A DNA stretch of 46,163 bases from Phycisphaerae bacterium. Lineage in GTDB: Bacteria > Planctomycetota > Phycisphaerae > Phycisphaerales > UBA1924. The translations under genes were made by a program, and so were the position numbers. This document shows, in pieces, positions 7,976 to 16,362 of this stretch (within the stretch, counting starts at the first letter, position 1; the number at the start of each line of letters is the position of its first letter). The notes beneath the pieces were generated by a model. The model did not search any database, was not told where the DNA came from, and was given only the letters and a program-made list of their open reading frames with translations. The DNA lies in NCBI GenBank assembly GCA_030426605.1, contig JAUHXM010000014.1:1-46163 (forward strand), given 5' to 3'.

Positions 7976-9055
7976 TCAGTTCGACCCGGCCGCCTCGGCC
8001 TCTTCCGATGCCTGGTCCTCCTCGGTGGTGCCGAGGAAGTTGGCTTCGAGCTCGACCTTGATCTTCTCCATCGCCTTGTTCTGAATCTGACGGACACGCT
8101 CCTTGGTCACGCCGATGATCTGCCCGACCTGCTCGAGCGTCATGGGCTTCTCCTGCGCCCCGTTCTCAAGCCCGAACCGGTGCTCGATCACGGTCCGCTC
8201 GACCGTCGAGAGGTCCGCCTGGTTCTCCGTGACGATGCGGCGCACCTCGTCGGCGGCGTCCCGCTCGAAATCGGCCCGCTTGGTCTCGAGGAAGTTCGAT
8301 CGCTCGAGCTTCGGGTCGAAGTCCGTCGGGAACCGCTGGCGGTACTTGCTGAGCTTCATCCCCTGGCGGCTGAACGCCTTGAGAATCGCCCGGCACGCGT
8401 ACGTCGAGAACTTGAACCCACGCCCAGCGTCGAATTTATCAACGGCGCGGAGCAGGGCCATGTTCCCCTCGGAAACCAGGTCGGCGAAGTCCACCTCGCT
8501 CATCCGGGTCCGCTTGGCCATCGCGAGAACGAGCGCGAGGTTCGTCTCGGCGATCTGCTCACGGATCCGGTCCGCCCGGCGGTGCCAGCGGAGGATCTCC
8601 TCCGCCTGTGCCGGCGTGGGCGTGCGGTCGGCGCGGGCCCAGATCGCGTGCTGGAGCTCGCGGACCCGGTACCGGGCGTAGTTGAACTGGTGGAAGAGGA
8701 TCTTCTCTTCCGCCGCCGTCAGGATCACCTGCTGGCTCGACTTCACGGAGCGTGTGCGGCTCGACGCCGTCACATCGTCCATCACCGGGTGGTACCAGGT
8801 GGTGTCGGGCTTGGCGACATCGGGCTGGAGCTCATAGATCTCCTTCTCGGCGTTGTTCGTGTAGAACGCCTCGGAGTCGATGAAGTCCTGCTCCTTGGCG
8901 AGGATCCGCGTCAACAGGCGCTCGTCCTCGTGGCTCAGACGGCGCGAGGCACCGCCCGCCCGCGAAGCGGAGCGCGTCGTCCCCACGCGGGTGCGGCGAC
9001 GCACCTGCTCGAGAGGACTGGGGGAGGTTCGGGAGGCTTGCGTCATTGCGGTCAT
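7976..9055 (-). CDS. RNA polymerase sigma factor, sigma-70 family
   Basis: A 359-residue sigma factor. Region 2 runs from about residue 185 (DFADLVSEGNMALLRAVDKF then GRGFKFSTYACRAI), the core-binding and -10-recognising part. Region 4 near the C-terminus (MTLEQVGQIIGVTKERVRQI) is the -35-binding helix-turn-helix. The first 60 residues are Arg/Ser-rich, and an acidic tail closes the protein. The usual WWIRQAI of housekeeping factors is replaced by YACRAILKAF, which suggests an alternative group rather than RpoD. The start at 9055 has GGATGGAAAG just upstream, but ATG 9046 is possible. It is divergent from sodA across a long gene-free stretch. Confidence 0.88.
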   Translation of the reverse strand: MTAMTQASRTSPSPLEQVRRRTRVGTTRSASRAGGASRRLSHEDERLLTRILAKEQDFIDSEAFYTNNAEKEIYELQPDVAKPDTTWYHPVMDDVTASSRTRSVKSSQQVILTAAEEKILFHQFNYARYRVRELQHAIWARADRTPTPAQAEEILRWHRRADRIREQIAETNLALVLAMAKRTRMSEVDFADLVSEGNMALLRAVDKFDAGRGFKFSTYACRAILKAFSRQGMKLSKYRQRFPTDFDPKLERSNFLETKRADFERDAADEVRRIVTENQADLSTVERTVIEHRFGLENGAQEKPMTLEQVGQIIGVTKERVRQIQNKAMEKIKVELEANFLGTTEEDQASEEAEAAGSN

Positions 9056-9599
9056 CTTTCCATCCGCCAGCGTCCAGCGGGCGGTCCATCTACGTGTCCT
9101 TGGGGCGTCGGGCCCCGGGCTTGCTCCAACCATGCCCGGCACTCGCCAGGTCGTGGTTTGCCGTCCTCATCCAGTGCGTCCATGCCCGGAATTGGTCGCT
9201 GGATCGACCTCCAGTCCTTGGAGGTCTCAGCGCTCGGAACACCGGTGGACAACACGCCCCTCGGCGGGCAACCTGACGGGACTACGTCCCATGCCCGCAC
9301 GAAGTTCGCCTTGTCGCGGCATTCAGATGCTCCGAATGCCGCCTCACCGTCTCCGATCGGGGGTTGCACACACGCTCGGCCGTCCTTCCCCAAATCCGGG
9401 CATCCCCACAAGGGCCCCCGAATCTGGTTGTAGGACACCAGGAGAACTGCGTCCTGGCTGCCGATCATCCCGACCCATCGGATTTGCTCGCGGCGCTCGT
9501 GTTGAGCCGGCCCGCGAAGGGGAGTGGGTCCTCTGGATGTCGGCCTGGCGGCGATCGGCCCCGTCTTGACGCCCCGGCATGCCAGGGCTACCGTTCTCG
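9056..9599. other. Gene-free region with small hairpins between the sigma factor gene and sodA
   Basis: No open frame here has protein-like composition. Several perfect short hairpins are present: ACCTCCA/TGGAGGT (9207-9225), GGGAC/GTCCC (9278-9290), GCGGCATTC/GAATGCCGC (9316-9342) and CCAGGA/TCCTGG (9438-9457). They would lie in the 5' leader of the sigma gene if its promoter is distant, or could belong to a small RNA. Nothing further can be identified. Confidence 0.4.
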
Positions 9600-9665
9600 G
9601 ACGTCGGACGATAATGTCGCACCGACGTCTCTGAAGCGGATTGGGAGTATAGCTGACGACGTCGG
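9600..9665 (+). promoter_or_regulatory. Three GACGTCGG elements upstream of the sodA promoter (candidate operators)
   Basis: GACGTCGG occurs at 9600-9607 and 9658-9665, and its complement CCGACGTC at 9622-9629. The third copy ends just before the -35 box, where an activator or repressor would act. In RNA the middle copy could pair with either neighbour, so mutually exclusive hairpins are also possible if the region is transcribed. Confidence 0.45.
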
Positions 9666-9666
9666 T

Positions 9667-9695
9667 TTGTGGCAACACGCCGCGGCACATATTGT
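9667..9695 (+). promoter_or_regulatory. Predicted sodA promoter
   Basis: TTGTGG (9667-9672) and TATTGT (9690-9695) are separated by 17 bases, the optimum for a sigma-70 promoter. Transcription would start near 9702, giving a leader of about 100 bases to the GTG start of sodA. Confidence 0.5.
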
Positions 9696-9805
9696 CGTCA
9701 CTTTTTGTTCGGGCTTCGGTCGCCTCAGATCGGCCCCATCGGGCCGCGAGGACCTCCCCGCCCGACCGTCCGCGCCGCGATCCACCACCAACGGAAAGGC
9801 CCATC

Positions 9806-10447
9806 GTGCTCCAGACGACCCACGAGTTGCCCGCCCTGCCGTACGCCCACGACGCCCTCGAGCCCCACATCGACGCCCGGACGATGGAGATCCATCACTC
9901 CAAGCACCACGCGGGGTACGTCTCCAAGCTGAACGCCGCCCTCGAGGGCACGCCCCACGCCGAGACCCCCCTCGAGGACCTTCTCAAAAACCTTGGCGAC
10001 CTACCCGAGTCCATGCGCGGGGCGGTCCGCAACAACGGCGGCGGGCACTTCAACCACTCCCTCTTCTGGACCTCCATGGGCCCGGGCAAGGGCGGTGCCC
10101 CCGCCGGCGACCTCGCCGCGGCGATCGACAAGGCGTTCGGGTCCTTCGACAAGTTCAAGGACGAGTTCGCCAACGCCGCCGCGACGCGGTTCGGCTCCGG
10201 ATGGGCTTGGCTGTGCGTCAAGCCCGACGGCTCGCTGCACGTCACCTCGACCGCGAACCAGGATACGACCCTCATGCCCGAAGCCTTCGGCGGCATGGGC
10301 GCCGGGCACACCCCCATCCTCGGGATCGACGTCTGGGAGCACGCGTACTACCTGAACTACCAGAACAAGCGTCCCGATTACATCAACGCATTCTGGAACG
10401 TGATCGACTGGGACGTCGTCGCGAAGCGCTTCGCCGACGCGTCCTGA
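9806..10447 (+). CDS. sodA: Superoxide dismutase, Mn-type of the Fe/Mn family
   Basis: A 213-residue enzyme that dismutates superoxide to oxygen and hydrogen peroxide. It opens with a GTG preceded by GGAAAGG, then [17 protein letters not shown], the standard Fe/Mn-SOD start. Metal ligands are visible: His in MEIHHSKHH, His in [13 protein letters not shown], and Asp and His in [18 protein letters not shown]. The Gly triplet before HFNH and the Gln in TANQDTTLM are features of manganese rather than iron enzymes. There is no signal peptide, so it is cytoplasmic. Upstream lie a promoter and repeated GACGTCGG elements, and a hairpin terminator follows. An aerobic respiratory organism would need it. 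Confidence 0.94.
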   Translation: MLQTTHELPALPYAHDALEPHIDARTMEIHHSKHHAGYVSKLNAALEGTPHAETPLEDLLKNLGDLPESMRGAVRNNGGGHFNHSLFWTSMGPGKGGAPAGDLAAAIDKAFGSFDKFKDEFANAAATRFGSGWAWLCVKPDGSLHVTSTANQDTTLMPEAFGGMGAGHTPILGIDVWEHAYYLNYQNKRPDYINAFWNVIDWDVVAKRFADAS

Positions 10448-10472
10448 CACGCAGATCCATCGTCATCCCCAG

Positions 10473-10496
10473 GCCCACGGATCTCGGTCCGTGGGC
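10473..10496 (+). terminator. Terminator after sodA
   Basis: GCCCACGGA (10473-10481) and TCCGTGGGC (10488-10496) form a perfect 9-bp stem with a 6-base loop, followed by GTTGTTGT. It lies 26 bases after the sodA stop and just ahead of the next gene. Confidence 0.7.
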
Positions 10497-10513
10497 GTTG
10501 TTGTGCGCTCCCC

Positions 10514-10519
10514 TAGGAT
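10514..10519 (+). promoter_or_regulatory. -10-like box TAGGAT five bases before a GTG start
   Basis: TAGGAT is followed by five bases and then the GTG of the next gene, which would put the transcription start at or next to the start codon (leaderless). The same bases also contain AGGA, so a conventional ribosome-binding site cannot be excluded here. Confidence 0.35.
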
Positions 10520-10524
10520 GGCCC

Positions 10525-11004
10525 GTGCGTAAGAACGTGCTGCTGACGCTCTGGCTGCTCTTCCCGCTCGTCACGATGGCGGCGCTCGTCTGGGTGATCG
10601 TCGCGACGGTGGGGGTGCCAAAGAAAATGGACGCCCCCGCGCGCGGCCCGGGCGCGGGCGACACCGGCGGCGCCAACGCGCTCGGCGAGTGGCTCGCCGG
10701 CAACAACCCCAACGAAGTCAACCCCGCGATGTGGCCCGGCGGCGTCGAGCTGCGCGTCGCCACCGACGCCTTCACGAGCCAACCCACCCTCTCGCCCGTC
10801 GGCGAGGAGGGGACCCACGTATGGGCACCCTTCGAGCGTGGCGGGTTCTACGTCTGGTCGCTCAAGCCCTATGACGCCCGGCTCGCCGACGAGTTTGTCG
10901 TGAGCAGCCCGAGCGACGAGCCGCGCCGATTCGTCCTCCCGAAGACGGACGCGGCCGGCGTCGCCCGGACCGACGCGATCACCGTCACCATCGTGTTCCC
11001 GTGA
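10525..11004 (+). CDS. Small membrane-anchored protein of unknown function
   Basis: A 159-residue protein from a GTG start. Residues 2-32 hold one long hydrophobic segment (LLTLWLLFPLVTMAALVW), so it is a signal-anchored protein. The remainder, with a Gly/Ala/Pro-rich linker then a compact segment containing ERGGFYVWSLKPYDARL, is probably outside the cytoplasm. I recognise no family. Its stop overlaps the start of the next membrane protein gene (TGATG), so the two are translationally coupled. A TAGGAT box sits directly before the start codon. Confidence 0.6.
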   Translation: MRKNVLLTLWLLFPLVTMAALVWVIVATVGVPKKMDAPARGPGAGDTGGANALGEWLAGNNPNEVNPAMWPGGVELRVATDAFTSQPTLSPVGEEGTHVWAPFERGGFYVWSLKPYDARLADEFVVSSPSDEPRRFVLPKTDAAGVARTDAITVTIVFP

Positions 11005-11546
11005 TGCGCATCCCGCGCACGAAAGCGTGGCGGGCCTACCCGGCGTTGGACGTCTTCACCGACGCGGAATGCCGCGTATACATGCGCGAGGCACGCGGCC
11101 GGATCTGGGTACGAGGGACTCTCATGGCGGCGACCGGCTTCCTCGCCGGCGCCGCCATGGCGGCGATCCTCGCGGTCATCCTGAACGCCGTCATGGACGC
11201 CTTCCGTCTCGGCAACACGCGCGACACGACATACCAGTGGTTGATCGTCGTCGCGATCGGCGCATTCGCGGCGTTGTTCCTTCCCGTGCTCGGCGCCTTC
11301 ATCGGGTCCGACGCGTGGTCGCGCAGCGCCCTGCGCCGGCGTCTGTGCCTGACCGAGTGCGGCGGCTGCGGGTACAACCTCGTCGGCATCACGGTGACGG
11401 AGAACCCGAGCGCGGCGGACGATGCGGCGGTGCGGTGCCCCGAGTGCGGGCTCGTCACGCCGCTGAAGGGATCGGGAAAGACACCCGCCGACTTCGAGCC
11501 GCGCACCGCGCCGCCGACGAGCCGCCCCGAATGGACTAGGTCCTGA
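11004..11546 (+). CDS. Two-TM membrane protein with C-terminal zinc ribbon
   Basis: A 180-residue protein whose ATG overlaps the preceding stop codon (a GTG three bases earlier is an alternative). Two hydrophobic segments lie near residues 38-65 and 78-98. A cytoplasmic-looking tail holds CGGCGYNLVG and, 26 residues on, CPECG: two CxxC pairs that should bind one zinc. Similar ribbons close another small membrane protein at 45334-45786. The role is unknown. It is coupled to the gene before it, and its end overlaps the convergent DUF1501 gene by 11 bases. Confidence 0.65.
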   Translation: MRIPRTKAWRAYPALDVFTDAECRVYMREARGRIWVRGTLMAATGFLAGAAMAAILAVILNAVMDAFRLGNTRDTTYQWLIVVAIGAFAALFLPVLGAFIGSDAWSRSALRRRLCLTECGGCGYNLVGITVTENPSAADDAAVRCPECGLVTPLKGSGKTPADFEPRTAPPTSRPEWTRS

Positions 11547-12864
11547 TCAGCTTCGTCGCCCGGAACGACTGCCCCAGCACCTCGCGAGCATCGGCCCCGA
11601 GCCAGTCTCCCAGCACGTTCGCGTAAACGCTCCGGAAGTCGAGCCCGAACTTCAGATCGCCCTCGTCCAGGTTCTGCAGCGAGGGCTGATTCCCGAACAC
11701 GCCGGGCTTGACGCCGGGCCCGAACAGGAACATCGGCGCCGCCGTCCCGTGGTCCGTCCCGCCCGAGGCGTTCTGCCCGACGCGACGCCCGAACTCGCTG
11801 AAGCTCATCGTGAGCACGCGCCGGTCGTTCTCCTGCGCCTTGAGGTCCTGGTAGAACGCGCGGACCGCGTCGCCCCACTGGCGCAGCAGGTTCGCGTGCT
11901 GCCCCTGCGCCCCGCCCTGCCCGGCGTGCGTGTCGAACGACCCGTGCGACACGTAGTACACCCGCGTCTTCATCCCCGCGCGGATCATCGCGCTGACCAT
12001 CTGCAGCTGCTGACCGAGTTCCGTCTGCGGGTACCGGACCAGGGGTTCGACCGCGACGGCGCGCCGGATCGTGTCGCTCGCGACGCGGGCGTCCAGCGCC
12101 GTGCGCATGAGGAACGACTTGGCGCTGTCGGCCGGCGCGTCGTCCGTCGGGCCGGTCGTCGTCACACGGTCGTACGCGTCACCGACGGACTTGTCGCCCT
12201 CCGCCGCCCACTTGAAGAGCTCGGCGGACTCGAACGTCACGGGCTTGACCCGCTGCCCGCTGATCGCGAGCGGCGCGTCGGGACCGATCGCCAGCGGCGC
12301 GACCGGCGTCCCCTCGGCCCGCCCGGACTCGCCCTTGCCGTACCCGCAGCACTGGTGATCGACGTACCGCCCGAGCCACCCATCGCCCGTGCCGTTCGTG
12401 TCGCCCGTGTGCCAGACGTCCATGGACGCGAAGTGCGAGCGGTTCGGGTTGGGGTACCCCACGCCCTGGACGACGGACATGAGCCCCTCGTCGTACATCT
12501 CCATGAGCCCGTCGAGCGCCGGGTGGAGCCCGACGTCGCCCACGCCGCGCCCCGTGAGGCGCAGGACCTCCCGCTCGCCCATCGCGATCGTCGGGCGTAC
12601 GCGGTGGTACGAATCGTCCGCGAAGGGAACCACGGTGTTCAGCCCGTCGTTGCCGCCCGAGAGCTGCACAACGACGAGGACCTTGTCCTCGTCCACGCCC
12701 GCGACGGACGACGCGCCGAGGGTCGTTGGCATCGCGAGCGCTGAACGTTGGATGAAGTGGGGGACCGTGATCGCCGCGCTCGCCATCGCGAGCCCGGTGT
12801 GGACGAACTGCCGCCGCGTCCAGGCGTTTGCGTCCGACGGGTTGTGGTGCAGTGATCCGCTCAT
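11536..12864 (-). CDS. DUF1501 family exported protein
   Basis: A 442-residue protein of the DUF1501 family, related in fold to alkaline phosphatase/sulfatase-like enzymes and abundant in planctomycetes. A twin-arginine type signal (TRRQFVHTGLAMASAA) occupies about residues 15-35. Conserved family pieces follow: VVVQLSGGNDGLNTVVPF, the HFASMDVWHTGD region, YYVSHGSFDTHAGQ, and TMSFSEFGRRVGQNASGGTD then HGTAAPMFLFG. GGAG precedes the ATG at 12864. It lies 49 bases after the DUF1800 gene, and the two families are regularly found as such a pair; I infer that they act together at the cell surface. The biochemical activity is not established. Confidence 0.9.
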   Translation of the reverse strand: MSGSLHHNPSDANAWTRRQFVHTGLAMASAAITVPHFIQRSALAMPTTLGASSVAGVDEDKVLVVVQLSGGNDGLNTVVPFADDSYHRVRPTIAMGEREVLRLTGRGVGDVGLHPALDGLMEMYDEGLMSVVQGVGYPNPNRSHFASMDVWHTGDTNGTGDGWLGRYVDHQCCGYGKGESGRAEGTPVAPLAIGPDAPLAISGQRVKPVTFESAELFKWAAEGDKSVGDAYDRVTTTGPTDDAPADSAKSFLMRTALDARVASDTIRRAVAVEPLVRYPQTELGQQLQMVSAMIRAGMKTRVYYVSHGSFDTHAGQGGAQGQHANLLRQWGDAVRAFYQDLKAQENDRRVLTMSFSEFGRRVGQNASGGTDHGTAAPMFLFGPGVKPGVFGNQPSLQNLDEGDLKFGLDFRSVYANVLGDWLGADAREVLGQSFRATKLIRT

Positions 12865-12913
12865 GACAACTCCAGATTCCCTGATGCCTCGTGCCTGATG
12901 CCTCAAGCCTCAC

Positions 12914-14434
12914 TCAACACAACTGGTACTCCGGCATCGCCGACGCGAGCAGCATCATGTCCGCCGCGACCTTGGGCGTGACCGAATCGGCACGCTGGGC
13001 GATGGTCATGAGCTCGTCCACCGCGCGCGGTGTCGTCGCGGGCCCGAGCATGAACCCCGCGATCGCCTCGCCGAACGCGCGCGGCGACGCGCTGCCCGGG
13101 TCGTCCACCAACGCCTTCACCAGCGGCTTCGCGTCGTACGTCCCCGCGCCGAACAGGTCGTACCCCGTCGGCGTCCGCCCCGTGAGCAGGTAGGCGAGGA
13201 TGTTTTGACGCGTGTAGAGCGTGGACGTGCTGATCCACGACCGCCCGCCGGCCCACCCCTTCACGCTCGGCGGCTGGAACAACGCCTGCCCCATCTTGTC
13301 GAGCGCCGCGACGAGCGTCGGCACGTCCCGCACCGGCGTGCCCAGCGACCGGATCGCGCCGACGACGAGCTCGGCGGGGCTCTTGATCTGCTCGCCAACG
13401 ACCGCGTCCGAGTAGAAGTGCTCCGACAGGAAGAGACGCCGCAACGCCCGCTTGATGTCGTACCGTTCGCGGAGGATGTACTTCGCCAGATCGCCCACCG
13501 CCGTGCGCGCGACGGGGTCCATGTCCGGCTCGGTCAGCGGGATCTCGCGGCAGAAGAACCGGTAGAGCTTCGCCGCGATGAATTCGGCGCACTGCCGGCG
13601 CGCCAGGATCGCGCGGACAAACCCGTCGCCGTCGAGACGCCCCACGGTGCCCAGGATGCGTTTGATGCCCTGGTCGTGGTTGCGTTCGTTGAAGACAAAC
13701 GTGTCGTCCTCGTATGAGTAGCCCGTGAGCGCGCGGGCGCCCTCCTTGATGTCGTTCTCGGAGTAGTTGCCCTCTCCCAGGCTGAACAGCTCCATGAGCT
13801 CGCGCGCCAGGTTTTCGTTGGGCTCGCCCTTGCGCGACGCGTTGTTGTTCAAGTACCGCAGCATCGCGGGGTCGCGGATGATCGCGAAGAGCAGCTCGCC
13901 GAAGTTGCCCACCGCCTGCGACCGGAACAGCTGGTTCTGCAGGAACATGTGGTAGCTGTTCTCGATGGTGCGGTAGCCCGTCGCGAAGTGCCCGTGCCAG
14001 AAGAGGGTCATCTTCTCCTCGAGCGGGCGTGGGGTCTCGATCATCCGAGTCAGCCACCACGTCTGCATCGCGCGGATCTGGGCGCGGTCGTCGCGCTGGG
14101 CGCGCATGCGCCGGGCGCGGAACATGTCCACGATGTCCTCGTTGCCGTTCTGCCGCGCCACGCGCGCCTGCCGGCGTTCCTCGGCGCTCAGCGGGCGCAT
14201 GATGTCCTTGTCGAACTCGGTGGCGCTGGGCCAGTCGTACGCGACCGACTCGTAGTCGAGCAGGTGATCGACCGCGCCCTCGAGGCCGAGATCAGCGAGC
14301 GCCCGGATCTGCCCGGGGGTGCCGCCGAACCCCGCACGCCAGAGGAGGTGCCGCGCCTCGCGCTCGCCGAACGCCTCGGGGTCGAGCGGCACGAGCGTGC
14401 CGGGCCGGGCTGTGCGTGGTGCCGCGTGGGGCAT
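12914..14434 (-). CDS. DUF1800 family protein
   Basis: A 506-residue protein of the DUF1800 family, starting at the ATG at 14434 with CGGAG upstream. Recognisable family segments are EAFGEREARHLLWRAGFGGTPG near the N-terminus, MTLFWHGHFATGYRTIENSY and LARELMELFSLGEGNYSEND in the centre, and VKGWAGGRSWISTSTLYTRQN toward the C-terminus. No clear signal peptide is seen. It is the first gene of the pair with DUF1501. The function is unknown; the family is common in planctomycetes and other environmental bacteria. Confidence 0.9.
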   Translation of the reverse strand: MPHAAPRTARPGTLVPLDPEAFGEREARHLLWRAGFGGTPGQIRALADLGLEGAVDHLLDYESVAYDWPSATEFDKDIMRPLSAEERRQARVARQNGNEDIVDMFRARRMRAQRDDRAQIRAMQTWWLTRMIETPRPLEEKMTLFWHGHFATGYRTIENSYHMFLQNQLFRSQAVGNFGELLFAIIRDPAMLRYLNNNASRKGEPNENLARELMELFSLGEGNYSENDIKEGARALTGYSYEDDTFVFNERNHDQGIKRILGTVGRLDGDGFVRAILARRQCAEFIAAKLYRFFCREIPLTEPDMDPVARTAVGDLAKYILRERYDIKRALRRLFLSEHFYSDAVVGEQIKSPAELVVGAIRSLGTPVRDVPTLVAALDKMGQALFQPPSVKGWAGGRSWISTSTLYTRQNILAYLLTGRTPTGYDLFGAGTYDAKPLVKALVDDPGSASPRAFGEAIAGFMLGPATTPRAVDELMTIAQRADSVTPKVAADMMLLASAMPEYQLC

Positions 14435-14555
14435 GGGCGTCTCCGAAGGGGCGGACCGGGGGTCAACGCCCGGCACGCGCGCGCATTGCACGCCATCCGG
14501 GCGACCCCGTCACCTCTCTATCGGAATACGGCGGCCAGCGGGCGAGCGTTCCGCG

Positions 14556-16142
14556 CTATCGGCCCGTCACGCGGGCCACCCGCCCCGCCCGGCGGGCCCA
14601 GAACATCACCAACGCGATCGACGCGAGCAGCAGCGCCCCGCCCGTCTGGTGCAGCGTCGTGACGAGCGCCTCGCCGGGCCGGATCGCGTGGGCGGTCGCG
14701 AGCTCGCTCGAGACCGGGATCTCCGTGGGTTGGTCGCCCGTCATGACGACCCAGAGGGCCATCCACCCCAACAGGAACTGGACGAAGAGGACCGCGAAGA
14801 CCGCGCGTCCTGTCGTCCGGATCGCTCGCCCGTGCCGATCGCCCTTGCCGGCGCGCCCGCAGGCGGACGCCGCGATCACGGCCGCCACGACGACGACGAA
14901 CGAGAACCCCGCGTGGGTGTAGATCGAGTGCGACGAGGGCTCGCCCTCGCCCGTGGTGATGTGGCGCGCGAGCGCGCCGAAGATGATCTGAACGGTCGTC
15001 AGGACGAGCGCGATGAGCGCCATCTTGCGGATTGATCTGGCGCTCCCAGCGGTGGCGTCATCGAGCGGGCCGTCGGCGGCAGCGCGGTCGAACAGCACCG
15101 CGGCGACCATGGCGCCCGTCGCGAAGACGATCTGTGCGAACACGCCGTGAAACGCCGCAACCCACGCGAGATTCTCATCAACGCGCACGATGCCGTAGAG
15201 CCCCTGGATGAAGATCAGCGCGAACAACCCGCCCGTTGCCCCGGCGGTCTTGTTCCTTGCGATCATCGCGTGCGTGTAACCGAGCGCGCCGATGCCGACG
15301 GCCGCCATGAGCGCGATCGAACCGGACGCGGGCAGCGCCTCGGCGTGCCCCGCGCCCATCGCGCCCGCCGCCAGGATCAGGAAAACCCAGGTAATCCCGA
15401 GCGCGGTCAAGCGATCACGCCCCGGTGTGCGCACGAGCGCGACGATCCAGAGCGTGAGTGTCGTCAGCCCCACGAGCGACCCGAACAGCCGGTGCGAGTG
15501 CTCCATGAAGATCCGCGGCTCGCTCATGAGCGAGATCGGGAAGAGCGCGCTGAACGCCCCGTAGCTCGTCACCCCGTCGGGGACCGCCATCCCCGACTCG
15601 GTGCTCGTCACCGCCCCGCCGATCCCGATCAGGGGCAGCATCGCGAGGGCCGCGACCGCGCCGAACCAGGTCAGCCACCGGTCGGCGGTGGGGGCCATGC
15701 GGTCCCGGGGCGACACGGCGCTCCCGATGAACCCGCCGACCGCGCCGATCAGCATGCACAGCGCGACGAACCCGAGCACGACGAACGCCGCGTTGGGCTG
15801 CAGCCGGTTCGCGGCGTCGGTCATCTGCTCGGTCGTCTCTGGCTGCTCGACGATCTTGGACCCGAGCAACAGCATCGCGAGCAATCCCGCGATGAGCCCG
15901 GACCCCGCGCCGAGCCGCACGCCCCCCTTGGGCCCGCCGAGCCGCCCGATGACTGCCGTCATGACGAGCAGGGTCGCCATGCAGAGCGCGCCGAGCATTG
16001 CGTAAGAGCCTGTCGTTCCTTGGGTTGAGAGCGACACGGAGTGCGTCGTGAGCCAGGCGGTCCACATCGCGACGGACGCCGCGAACCCGCCGGCGAGGGA
16101 GCCGGTGAGGACGGGCGGGCGTGGATCGGGCAGGTTGGTCAT
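14556..16142 (-). CDS. ctaA: Heme A synthase (CtaA/COX15) with extra N-terminal membrane domain
   Basis: A 528-residue multi-pass membrane protein that should convert heme O to heme A for the caa3 oxidase encoded nearby. Family motifs are the first His pair in FMEHSHRLFGS (about residue 213), AAFHGVFAQ, SIYTHAGFSF and LHQTGGALLLAS, which supply the heme ligands. Typical CtaA proteins have 310-390 residues; here about 170 residues with three or four additional hydrophobic segments precede the core. The heme O synthase partner CtaB is not in this window. It is divergent from actA; the 220 bases between them contain two palindromes that may control both directions. Confidence 0.85.
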   Translation of the reverse strand: MTNLPDPRPPVLTGSLAGGFAASVAMWTAWLTTHSVSLSTQGTTGSYAMLGALCMATLLVMTAVIGRLGGPKGGVRLGAGSGLIAGLLAMLLLGSKIVEQPETTEQMTDAANRLQPNAAFVVLGFVALCMLIGAVGGFIGSAVSPRDRMAPTADRWLTWFGAVAALAMLPLIGIGGAVTSTESGMAVPDGVTSYGAFSALFPISLMSEPRIFMEHSHRLFGSLVGLTTLTLWIVALVRTPGRDRLTALGITWVFLILAAGAMGAGHAEALPASGSIALMAAVGIGALGYTHAMIARNKTAGATGGLFALIFIQGLYGIVRVDENLAWVAAFHGVFAQIVFATGAMVAAVLFDRAAADGPLDDATAGSARSIRKMALIALVLTTVQIIFGALARHITTGEGEPSSHSIYTHAGFSFVVVVAAVIAASACGRAGKGDRHGRAIRTTGRAVFAVLFVQFLLGWMALWVVMTGDQPTEIPVSSELATAHAIRPGEALVTTLHQTGGALLLASIALVMFWARRAGRVARVTGR

Positions 16143-16185
16143 GGGCGCCCCTTCAGGAGAAGAAGGATCGGAGCTCCGGGGAGTT

Positions 16186-16204
16186 ATTGAGACCGCGTCT
16201 CAAT
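16186..16204. promoter_or_regulatory. Palindromic operator candidate between ctaA and actA
   Basis: ATTGAGAC and GTCTCAAT, separated by CGC, form a perfect inverted repeat with 8-bp arms and a centre-to-centre spacing of about one helical turn. That fits a dimeric helix-turn-helix regulator. It lies about 45 bases upstream of the ctaA ATG and about 160 upstream of actA. Confidence 0.5.
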
Positions 16205-16254
16205 TACGGGCAAACAGGCAGGCAACCCATGGTAGGGGGTCTAGGAGGGGGCAA

Positions 16255-16273
16255 ATTTCGGTGTGGCCGAAAT
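16255..16273. promoter_or_regulatory. Second palindrome upstream of actA
   Basis: ATTTCGG and CCGAAAT flank TGTGG as a perfect inverted repeat. It lies upstream of a TAGGCT -10-like box (16295-16300), the most plausible promoter of the act operon, at a distance suiting a regulator site. Confidence 0.45.
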
Positions 16274-16362
16274 GCGGGGGTTTGACCGAGGTGCTAGGCT
16301 GTGGGCTGGTCCGCGTGCCCGTTCGCGCGCGGGGTCCACCCATCTTGCCAGGGGATCTGACT

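Noticed and set aside
9052-9870. Minus-strand open frame of 272 codons across the sigma factor-sodA gap.
   Set aside because: No hydrophobic core or family resemblance; it runs into sodA and over its promoter. I treat the region as non-coding.
16282-16300. TTGACC followed by TAGGCT upstream of actA as a -35/-10 pair.
   Set aside because: Only seven bases separate them, far too few for a sigma-70 promoter. TAGGCT alone is kept as a possible -10 box.
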